17,201 nt of DNA from Gemmatimonadota bacterium. GTDB lineage: Bacteria; Gemmatimonadota; Gemmatimonadetes; Gemmatimonadales; GWC2-71-9. Positions 1 to 6,853 of this stretch are shown in pieces. The stretch's first letter is position 1. Every line of letters begins with the position of its first letter. The translations under genes and the position numbers were made by a program. Where the stretch lies: NCBI GenBank assembly GCA_003221075.1, contig QHUF01000058.1, positions 1 through 17,201 on the forward strand, written 5' to 3'. Under the pieces are notes generated by a model. The model was given only the letters and a program-made list of their open reading frames with translations. It was not told the origin of the DNA and made no database searches.

Positions 1-1
1 T

Positions 2-1156
2 CGACTGGACGGCCACATGGCCCTCGCGAACGCAGCCGCGATGCGCGCGGCGAAGATCACGAGCGCGACCCCGGCGCCTTTTGGCGGCGAGATAACGAGC
101 GGAGGAGTCTTCAAGGACAACGCCGAGGCTCTGATCCGGACGGCCATACCCGATCCGTCGCCCGAGCAACAGGACTCCGCGTTGGCCCGCGCCCTGGCGC
201 ATGCAGCGTCGCTTGGCCTCACCGCGACCGCGAACATGTCGGCCTCGTGGGCGAATCTCGCGGCCTATAAACGCATGGAGCGCGCCGGCAGGATGACCCT
301 GCGGGTCTTCTTGTACCTGCCGATCGAAGACTGGCGGACGGTCGCCGACACGGTCGCCCGCAACGGCGCCGGCGACGATTGGGTGCGCATCGGAGGCCTC
401 AAAGGCTACATGGACGGATCGGCGGGATCACGCACGGCATACTTTTTCGAGCCGTTCTCCGACTCGGCCGGATACTATGGCTTGATGCGCCAGCCCGAGT
501 CCGACATGCGCAGCTGGGTCGGCGCGGCAGACTCGGCGGGCCTGCAGATCGCCGTGCACGCGATCGGCGATCGCGCCAATGCGATCATTCTGGCTATCTA
601 CGACAGCGTTGCGAGGGCGCACGGCAGGCGCGACAGGCGCTTCCGCGTCGAGCACGCGCAGCATCTGCGGCCCCAGGAGATTCCGCTGTTCGGTGCCCGC
701 CGCGTGGTGCCGTCGATGCAACCCTATCACGCCATCGATGACGGCCGTTGGGTCGAGCAGCGCATCGGGCCACAGCGCATCAAGACGACCTATGCCTTCC
801 GCACCTTGCTCGATACGGAGGCGCCGCTCGCCTTCGGCTCGGACTGGACCGTCGCACTGCTCGACCCCATGCTCGGCGTATACGCGGCGGTCACACGCCG
901 CACCCTGGACGGCAAGAATCCTGGTGGCTGGGTGCCCGAGCAAAAGATCAGCGTGGGAGAGGCGCTGCGTGCCTACACCTCCGGCAACGCCTGGGCGACG
1001 TTCAACGAGCAGAACTGGGGGACGCTCGCACCAGGGCGGTTTGCGGATGTGGTGGTGCTCGATCGCGATCCGTTTGCGGTGCCTGCCGAATCGCTCGGCA
1101 CCATCAAGCCACGTTTCACGATCGTGGGTGGGAAGGTGGTTTTTCGGAAATCGTGA
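2..1156 (+). CDS. YtcJ-like amidohydrolase (amidohydrolase 3 family), 5' partial
   Basis: Metal-dependent hydrolase of the amidohydrolase superfamily, YtcJ/NfdA-like branch, which typically cleaves amide or formamide bonds; the substrate here is unknown. The frame is open to the left edge and reads RLDGH before the ATG at 17. The DGH-x-A-x-x-N pattern is internal in this family, so the real start lies outside the window and roughly the first third (N-terminal beta-sandwich and first metal-binding His pair) is missing. Counting from the ATG at 17, the remaining core residues are visible: a candidate carboxylated Lys at 129 (LKGYMDGS), metal His at 181 (HAIGDRA) and 213 (VEHAQ), and metal Asp at 276 (FGSDWTV). 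The end is the usual small beta-domain (APGRFADVVVLDRDPF, then IVGGKVVF). The loop GGEITSGGVFKDN is a few residues shorter than usual. It converges on the next gene with a 6-bp gap. Family confident, substrate not. Confidence 0.9.
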   Translation, partial: RLDGHMALANAAAMRAAKITSATPAPFGGEITSGGVFKDNAEALIRTAIPDPSPEQQDSALARALAHAASLGLTATANMSASWANLAAYKRMERAGRMTLRVFLYLPIEDWRTVADTVARNGAGDDWVRIGGLKGYMDGSAGSRTAYFFEPFSDSAGYYGLMRQPESDMRSWVGAADSAGLQIAVHAIGDRANAIILAIYDSVARAHGRRDRRFRVEHAQHLRPQEIPLFGARRVVPSMQPYHAIDDGRWVEQRIGPQRIKTTYAFRTLLDTEAPLAFGSDWTVALLDPMLGVYAAVTRRTLDGKNPGGWVPEQKISVGEALRAYTSGNAWATFNEQNWGTLAPGRFADVVVLDRDPFAVPAESLGTIKPRFTIVGGKVVFRKS

Positions 1157-1189
1157 AGCGGGTCACCCCGAATACTTGAATCCCGCTTC
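1155..1189. terminator. Inverted repeat between convergent genes, possible bidirectional terminator
   Basis: Arms GAAGCGGG (1155-1162) and CCCGCTTC (1182-1189) form a perfect 8-bp stem with a 19-nt loop, spanning the end of the amidohydrolase gene and the 3' end of the flavin reductase gene. The right arm overlaps a second perfect palindrome, CGCTTCGCGAAGCG, at 1184-1197. No T-tract follows on either strand, so this is not a classical intrinsic terminator; its position between tail-to-tail genes is the main argument. Confidence 0.3.
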
Positions 1190-1546
1190 GCGAAGCGTGA
1201 GCGGCTCCCCGTCGTGCTCCACGCCTGCCGCCACGACTACCGGCGCCGGCCTGGTCTTGATCCCCTTGAGCTTCTGCGGGGCCTGCTCCGAGCTGCGTCC
1301 CAGCTTGCCTGCGAGTTCACGCTGACTGGCGAGTAAGAGATTGACCGCAAAATGGTGGGAGTCCCGGATCATGCCGAGCGTCTTGGAGGTATTCTCCAGG
1401 GCGACGACCACCATTGGCGGATCGAAGGCTGCCTGCATGACCCAGTTCGCCGTCATGCCGTGGTCTTCGCCCGCCGCCGCCACCGTGACGACGTAGAGGC
1501 CATAGGGGAAGTGGCGCAGGATGGTTTTCTTAGCGGCTTCGTCCAT
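1163..1546 (-). CDS. Flavin reductase-domain protein with an internal deletion
   Basis: Member of the FMN-binding flavin reductase-like family (split barrel), whose members use NAD(P)H to reduce flavin for partner oxygenases or act as flavoproteins. The N-terminal half is typical: HFPYGLYVVTV, then MTANWVMQAAFDPPMVVVAL, then FAVNLL. The C-terminus EPLTLREAGFKYSG is also a normal family ending. The middle is not. After KLKGIKTRP (about residue 100) the chain jumps to APVVVAAGVEHDGEPL, so the conserved segment that normally holds P-V-L-x-x-A, an E-C-x-V strand and a GD(H/S)T strand is absent. The 127 residues compare with a usual 155-165. The frame is intact, so a protein can be made, but the barrel would lack about two strands. 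ATG 1546 was chosen; GTG 1549 directly precedes it. No clear Shine-Dalgarno is seen. It is divergent from the E1 gene. Confidence 0.8.
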   Translation of the reverse strand: MDEAAKKTILRHFPYGLYVVTVAAAGEDHGMTANWVMQAAFDPPMVVVALENTSKTLGMIRDSHHFAVNLLLASQRELAGKLGRSSEQAPQKLKGIKTRPAPVVVAAGVEHDGEPLTLREAGFKYSG

Positions 1547-1579
1547 CACGGAATATATTGAAGTAGGCTATTTTTCAGC
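1547..1579. promoter_or_regulatory. 33-bp divergent promoter region with facing -10-like elements
   Basis: Only 33 bp separate the start codons of the flavin reductase (minus) and E1 (plus) genes. The plus strand has TATTTT at 1569-1574, ending 5 nt before ATG 1580. The minus strand has TATATT at 1557-1552, ending 5 nt before ATG 1546. Neither start has a convincing Shine-Dalgarno, and no good -35 is seen. This fits short-leader or leaderless transcription in both directions from mutually overlapping promoters. It is inferred from spacing and AT-richness only. Confidence 0.35.
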
Positions 1580-3705
1580 ATGGCAACTCCAGCGCGCGCT
1601 GCACCCAAGGCAGCGAAGCCTTCGACTAAGCTCTCCAAAGCAGACCTGCTCGATATCTATCGCGTGATCGTTCTGTCGCGGCGCCTCGACGACAAGGAGA
1701 TCCAGCTCAAGCGGCAAAACAAGATCTTTTTCCAGATTTCGGGCGCCGGCCATGAGGCCGTCCTCGTGGCGGCCGGGAAAGTGCTCCGCCCCTCCTACGA
1801 CTGGTTCTATCCCTATTACCGAGACCGGGCGCTCTGTCTGACGCTCGGCATGACGCCGACGGAAATGCTGCTCGCCGCCGTCGGCGCCGCCGACGACCCG
1901 AACTCCGGCGGCCGGCAGATGCCGTCCCATTGGGGTCACAAGCAGCTGAACATCGTCAGCCAATCGAGCCCGACGGGGACGCAGTTCCTGCAAGCCGTCG
2001 GGTGCGCCGAAGCCTGGCTCCGCTATGACCGCAGCGACCTGAAGGACAAGCCGATCCATGGCGACGAAATCGTCTACTGCTCCGCGGGCGACGGCACTAC
2101 GAGCGAAGGTGAATGGTGGGAAGCGCTGAACAGCGCCAGCAATCTAAAGTTGCCGGTGCTGTTCTTGATCGAAGACAACAAATATGCGATCTCGGTGCCC
2201 ATCGAGGTGCAGACCGCCGGCGGGTCCGTGTCGAAGCTCGTCGCGAACTTCCCGAATCTGCTGATCGAGGAAGTCGATGGCTGCGATCCGATCGCGTCGC
2301 ATGCTGCCCTCTCCCGCGCCGCGGAATGGTGCCGGCAGCGCAAGGGCCCCGCGCTCGTGCACGCCCACGTGATTCGACCCTACTCGCACTCCCTGTCCGA
2401 CGACGAGATCCTCTACAAGCCGCCGCGCGAGCGCGAGGAGGAGGCCAAGCGCGACGCCGTGACGGCGTTCCCGAAGCGGCTGATCGAAGAGGGCGTCGCC
2501 ACGGAGGCCGAGATCGAGTTGATCAAGGCGCAAGTCGAGGAAGAAATCCAAGTCGCCACCGACATGGCGCTCGCCTCGCCCCAGCCCAAGCCCGAGACCG
2601 CCCTGCAATGGGTGTATTCGCCCGACGTCGATCCTACCTCCGAGCAATTCGACACCGAGGACGATCCGCACTTCACTGGCGAGCCGACCACCATGGTGGA
2701 CCTGCTCAACGCCTGCATGAAAGACGAGATGGCGCGTGATCCGCGCATTCTCGTCTTTGGCGAAGACGTCGCCGACGTCAGCCGCGAGCAATACCTGAAG
2801 GAAGTGAAGGGTAAGGGCGGCGTCTTCAAAGTCACATGGGGGCTGCAGCGCCAGTTCGGCAGCGATCGCGTCTATAACTCGCCCCTGGCTGAAGCCAACA
2901 TCGTTGGTCGAGCCGTCGGGCTCGCAACCAGGGGTCTCAAGCCGGTCGTCGAGATCCAGTTCTTCGACTACATCTGGCCGGCCTATCATCAGCTCCGCAA
3001 CGAGCTCGCGACCATACGCTGGCGGTCCGCCAATGCGTTCAGCGCGCCGGTCGTGGTGCGCGTGACGTACGGCGGGTACCTGAAGGGTGGGTCCGTCTAT
3101 CATTCGCAGACTGGCGCTGTGGTCTTTACGTCGGTTCCTGGGCTGCGGGTCATTTGTCCGTCCACCGCCCTGGATGCGAATGGGCTGCTCCGCACCGCCA
3201 TCCGCTCCGACGACCCTGTCATCTTCCTCGAACACAAACACCTCTACCGTCAGACCTACAACAAAGCCCCGAATCCCGGCCCGAATTTCATGATTCCCTT
3301 CGGGAAGGCGAAGGTCGTGCGGGAAGGGACGGCCCTGACCGTCGTGACGTATGGCGCTGTCGTGCAGCGCACGCTCGTCGCCGCCAAGGAGCTCGAGGAG
3401 AAGGACGGCGTCAGTGTGGAAGTGATCGATCTGCGGTCGCTGTCGCCGGTCGATTGGAAACGATCGAGGCGTCGGTTCGGAAGACCAACAAGGTGATCGT
3501 CGCGTACGAAGATGCGTTCTCGTGGGGGTACGGCGCCGAGATCGCGGCCCGGATCGCCGATCGCAGCTTCCCCTGGCTCGACGCACCGGTGAAGCGCGTG
3601 GCCTCGACCGACACGTTCGTCGGGTATGCGCCCGACCTCGAGGACTACATCCTTCCACAAGTGGAGGACCTCGCGCAGGCCATGCGCGAGCTGCATGCGT
3701 TCTAG
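1580..3705 (+). CDS. 2-oxoacid dehydrogenase E1, fused alpha/beta subunits, frameshifted near 3457
   Basis: Thiamine-diphosphate-dependent E1 of a branched-chain 2-oxoacid or pyruvate dehydrogenase complex, with alpha and beta subunits in one chain; it decarboxylates a 2-oxoacid and passes the acyl group to lipoyl-E2. The alpha half (about 20-340) has the ThDP/Mg motif GDG at 170-172 with Asn at 200 (LIEDNKYA) and the loop RPYSHSLSDD at 267-276. The beta half (about 370 on) has VFGEDVAD, SPLAEANIVG, GGSVYHSQTG and LEHKHLYRQ. The frame stops at 3496, 13 codons after SLSPVDW. The correct C-terminus continues in the -1 frame from 3457 (ETIEASVRKTNKVIVAYEDA) to TAG 3703-3705. Restoring one G in TGGAA gives a full 708-residue protein, so a single-base deletion or sequencing error is likely. 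No E2 or E3 gene is nearby. Start ATG 1580 has only a weak upstream AGTAGG. Confidence 0.9.
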
Positions 3706-6700
3706 GCCGGCGCTCACATACGGCGTTCTATTTCTCCTGTCGGGCGCAACCGGTCTGATTTACGAGCTGCTCTGGGTTCGCGTCCTCTATCAGTCATTCG
3801 GCTCCACCATCCAATCCGTCACCACCGTCGTCGCCGCGTATATGGGGGGTCTGGGTCTCGGGGCTTGGGCCTTGGGACGAGTCGCCGACCGCTCGCAAAA
3901 ACCCGCCGTGCTGTACGGCTGGCTCGAGATCGCGATCGGCATCTTCGGCATCATCTCGCCGCTGGTCCTCGGTCTCGCGCACTGGGTGTACATCAGTACC
4001 GCCGGCGCACTGGCGCTTGGCGGAGGCGCGAGTGTGGCGCTGCGGTTTGGCCTGGCGGCACTGGTCCTCCTGATTCCAACGACGCTCATGGGCGGGACCC
4101 TGCCCGTCCTGACGCGTGCACTCACGGGCGAAGATCGTGGGCTCCTCAAGCCGTCGCTGGGGCGACTCTACGGCCTGAACACACTCGGCGCAATGACTGG
4201 TACGGCACTCGCCGGGTTTTTGCTGATCGAGTTCGTCGGCGTACGCGCGTCGCTGTGGGCGGCGGCTGCACTCAATCTGGCAATCGGGGTGATTGCGATC
4301 CGGTTTGGTCGTCGGCAGGAGCCTGTAGAAGCATCCCAGTCATCCGGCGAGAACCTCCACCAACCTCCACCAACCTCCACTGCCCTCCACAACCTCGCTT
4401 TAGCGCTTCTTGCCCTCACCGCGTTCGCGTCGCTGCTCAACGAGATCGCCTGGACGCGCGTGCTGATCATGCTCGTGGGCGGATCGACCTATGCCTTCAC
4501 GCTGATCTTGTTCGTGTTCCTGCTCGGCATCGGCCTGGGCAGCATCATCGTCGCGCGGCGCAGCGCGCCCCGTGCCGAGACCGCCGCGACCGCGGGGCTC
4601 GCGCAGGGTGTCACCGGTGTAGGCGCCGCCGCGCTGTTCGTGTTCTTCGGATTCCTCCCGTCCTACATCATCGCGGTCTTCCAGATTCCCGATCTGAGCG
4701 CGACCTCGCGCCTCATGTTGATGGGAGTGGCGGTGGGCGCCGTCGTTCTGGTTCCCGCGATCGGGATGGGCATGACATTCCCGCTCCTCACCGATCTCAC
4801 GGCGCGGAGTCGCACGGCACGCGGGGCCGATGTCGGCGCGGCCTACGCGCTCAATACCGTCGGCAGCATTCTCGGGGCGGTGATCACCGGATTTGTCCTT
4901 GTCGTTGCGCTCGGAACCCAGGCTACGCTGCGCGTCGGCCTTGTCGTCAATGGACTCGCGGCGTTGGTGCTCGCCTGGCTCGCCGCGCGCGGAGTCGCGG
5001 AGGGGTCGGCGGAAGACCGCCGGCTGCGCGTACGCGTCTTGTCGGCCGCCTGTCTGGGGACCCTCACGCTGGTGGCGGCAGTGGCGGCCCCCGGCTGGAG
5101 CACCCGGCTGATCGATTTGGGTCCGACGATCTACGCGCGCCAGCGCATGGACAAAGCCGCGCAGCAACGGTTTCTCGAGCACCGCGGCGTGCGCCAGCTC
5201 GCCTTCCGGGAGGGGCCGAACGCGACCGTGAGTGTGTGGGAAGGCGAGAGCGGTCGATCGCTGCGCGTGAGCGGCAAGGTCGACGGATCCGATCGCGGCG
5301 ACATGGACACGCAGGTCATGCTTGGCCTTGCGCCCGCGGTTGCCCGGATTGGTGCGACGTCCGCGCTCGTGATCGGCTATGGCACGGGCGTGACGGCTCA
5401 TGTCCTTGCCGCCGTGCCGAGCGTAGCGCGGCTGAAAGTCGTCGAGCTCGAGCCGTCCGTCATGCGGATGGACAGCTTCTTCGTCGGGGTGAACGGCTCC
5501 GTGCTTGCCCGGCCCGGCGTGCGCGTCGTCATCGACGACGCGCGCAGCGCTTTCCAGCTCGACCGCGAGCGCTACGACGTGATCGTCTCGGAGCCGTCGA
5601 ATCCGTGGGTCGCTGGGGTGGCGACGTTGTACACCCCCGAGTTTTTCCGCATTGCCAGGGCCCGACTCTCCGATGACGGCGTCTTCTGTCAGTGGATTCA
5701 GCTCTACCAGCTGCCACTTCCGATTGTCGCCGGGATCGTGCGGAACCTGCGCGCGGTGTTTCCGCACGTGCACGTGTGGTTCGGAGGCAGCGCCGATCTC
5801 GTGGTGCTGGCGTCGCCGCGGCCAATCAACTACGACCGCATGTGGCTGACGCAGCTGCTGGGTCCAGGCGGTCAGCTGAACGCGATGAGCCGCGAGTGGC
5901 TGAGCATCGACAATACGGATCAGTATTTCGGTCGGATGCTGTTGGGGGACTCGGGCGTCACACGCTTGATTCAGCGTGCGAACCTCGAGCACAGCGACAA
6001 TCAGCCGCGGCTCGAGTTTGTCGCCGCACGCCGGTTCCTCGACCCCGGGGCTGCCGCGGACGCCGTCTTTGATTCGCTGATCCAGCTCGGCAAGGGCGAT
6101 GCCGGTACAGCGCCGTTCGCACTGTTACGCATCCTCGCCATGCGCCGCAGCGACGCCGCGGTCCTTCCCTATCTCGATGCCGCCCACCGCGCCCAACCGG
6201 ACGTCGTCGAGTGGAGCATTCGCAGTGCTGGCATTCGCTTGGCGCTGGGAGACACGGCGCAAGCCGATTCCTTGCTGGGTGCGGTGATTGCCCGGCGCGG
6301 GGCCCCCGCCGCCCGCGCCCCCTCTGACGCGCTCCAGATGCGCGGTCTGCTCGCCGCCGCCCGCAACCAGCCGGTGGCAGCGATGGCCCTGCGCGAAGCG
6401 CTCGCCGCAGGTGCCGATACCGGACAAGTGCGTGCGGCGCTCGCGCTGCTGGCCGCGCGGGGATCTCGCTGGGGCGAGGCGGTGTCGCAGGCGCGGAGCG
6501 CGCTCGGCGCCGCTCAGGGCACGTTTCGCCATCCGTTCCCCGGCGAGTTCCTGAGCCAGGCGCTGGGACAGATCGCGCTGGATGCCCCGCCCGCCTTGGC
6601 GGACAGTTTGCTCAGTTTTGCTGTGGGCCGGCGCCCCGGTTCGGCGCGCTACCGCGAGCTGGCAGCGGTCGCCGCGCTGCGCGCTGGCAGGTGTGAAGCC

Positions 6701-6853
6701 GCCGCCGCGAGTTTCGTGGAGCTGCTGGATTTCGCCGTGCAGCGGGACAACGGCCCGGCACTCGTCCGGGACTGCTGGGCGACGCAGGACTCTACGGCGA
6801 GGACCGGGGGCGCTGCCCGCGGGGCGGCGAGGCGGGTGCCGGAGAAGCGCTGA
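3695..6853 (+). CDS. Fused MFS-like membrane domain / spermidine synthase-like protein with C-terminal helical repeats
   Basis: Large inner-membrane protein (1052 residues). Residues 1-470 form a polytopic domain of two similar halves, each opening alike: SGATGLIYELLWVRVL (16-31) with an AAYMGGLGLGAW loop, and ASLLNEIAWTRVLIML (245-260) with LLGIGLGS. A hydrophilic linker (about 205-232) separates them. Residues about 500-730 form a Rossmann-like domain of the spermidine synthase family, with VIGYGTG (559-565), acidic strand end ELEPS (584-588) and DDAR (614-617). Where SpeE enzymes carry the catalytic Asp, this reads DVIVSEPSNPW (628-638), so polyamine synthesis is doubtful. The last 280 residues are Ala-rich helices resembling degenerate TPR or HEAT repeats. 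ATG 3695 overlaps the E1 stop by 11 bp, suggesting co-transcription; an upstream in-frame ATG at 3626 lies deep inside E1. The 3' end overlaps the kinase gene by 62 bp. Confidence 0.85.
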   Translation: MRSRPALTYGVLFLLSGATGLIYELLWVRVLYQSFGSTIQSVTTVVAAYMGGLGLGAWALGRVADRSQKPAVLYGWLEIAIGIFGIISPLVLGLAHWVYISTAGALALGGGASVALRFGLAALVLLIPTTLMGGTLPVLTRALTGEDRGLLKPSLGRLYGLNTLGAMTGTALAGFLLIEFVGVRASLWAAAALNLAIGVIAIRFGRRQEPVEASQSSGENLHQPPPTSTALHNLALALLALTAFASLLNEIAWTRVLIMLVGGSTYAFTLILFVFLLGIGLGSIIVARRSAPRAETAATAGLAQGVTGVGAAALFVFFGFLPSYIIAVFQIPDLSATSRLMLMGVAVGAVVLVPAIGMGMTFPLLTDLTARSRTARGADVGAAYALNTVGSILGAVITGFVLVVALGTQATLRVGLVVNGLAALVLAWLAARGVAEGSAEDRRLRVRVLSAACLGTLTLVAAVAAPGWSTRLIDLGPTIYARQRMDKAAQQRFLEHRGVRQLAFREGPNATVSVWEGESGRSLRVSGKVDGSDRGDMDTQVMLGLAPAVARIGATSALVIGYGTGVTAHVLAAVPSVARLKVVELEPSVMRMDSFFVGVNGSVLARPGVRVVIDDARSAFQLDRERYDVIVSEPSNPWVAGVATLYTPEFFRIARARLSDDGVFCQWIQLYQLPLPIVAGIVRNLRAVFPHVHVWFGGSADLVVLASPRPINYDRMWLTQLLGPGGQLNAMSREWLSIDNTDQYFGRMLLGDSGVTRLIQRANLEHSDNQPRLEFVAARRFLDPGAAADAVFDSLIQLGKGDAGTAPFALLRILAMRRSDAAVLPYLDAAHRAQPDVVEWSIRSAGIRLALGDTAQADSLLGAVIARRGAPAARAPSDALQMRGLLAAARNQPVAAMALREALAAGADTGQVRAALALLAARGSRWGEAVSQARSALGAAQGTFRHPFPGEFLSQALGQIALDAPPALADSLLSFAVGRRPGSARYRELAAVAALRAGRCEAAAASFVELLDFAVQRDNGPALVRDCWATQDSTARTGGAARGAARRVPEKR
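4351..4396 (+). repeat. 10-bp tandem repeat inside the MFS/synthase-like gene
   Basis: A run of 10-bp units: GAACCTCCAC, CAACCTCCAC, CAACCTCCAC, TGCCCTCCAC and a decayed AACCTC. The consensus is CAACCTCCAC. It encodes residues about 219-233 (ENLHQPPPTSTALHN), the hydrophilic linker between the two membrane halves. The unit length is not a multiple of three, so gain or loss of one unit would shift the frame. Composition (C-rich, purine-poor on this strand) differs from flanking codons. Confidence 0.75.
6792..6853. other. 62-bp tail-to-tail coding overlap
   Basis: The last 20 codons of the MFS/synthase-like gene (plus) and of the kinase gene (minus) use the same DNA. Both encoded tails are low-complexity, rich in Arg, Ala, Pro and Ser, and probably disordered, which explains how both can be tolerated. 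Transcription of the two genes must run into each other here, as no spacer remains for separate terminators. Confidence 0.8.

Noticed and set aside
60..125. Small internal deletion in the amidohydrolase loop GGEITSGGVFKDN
   Set aside because: The loop is 7-8 residues shorter than typical, but this region varies in length in the family and the frame is intact, so it was not counted as a lesion.
3450..3465. Programmed -1 ribosomal frameshift in E1
   Set aside because: The required shift is -1, but TTGGAAA is not a canonical X-XXY-YYZ slippery heptamer in the reading frame, and E1 enzymes are not known to use recoding. A missing base is simpler.
2144..3658. 504-codon open frame on minus, opposite the E1 gene
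   Set aside because: The plus strand is unambiguously E1 alpha/beta; the antisense frame is a shadow.
5521..5543. Perfect 10-bp-arm hairpin GCGCGTCGTC-ATC-GACGACGCGC
   Set aside because: It is fully explained by the conserved residues VVIDDAR with GC-rich codons in the synthase-like domain.
5300..5800. Calling the 3695-6853 product a true spermidine synthase (speE)
   Set aside because: The catalytic Asp position is changed to SEPSNPW, so only a fold-level name is justified.
4400..5992. 530-codon open frame on minus, opposite the MFS/synthase-like gene
   Set aside because: Its composition (His, Arg, Asp, Gln) is typical of antisense to membrane-protein codons, and no motif is seen.
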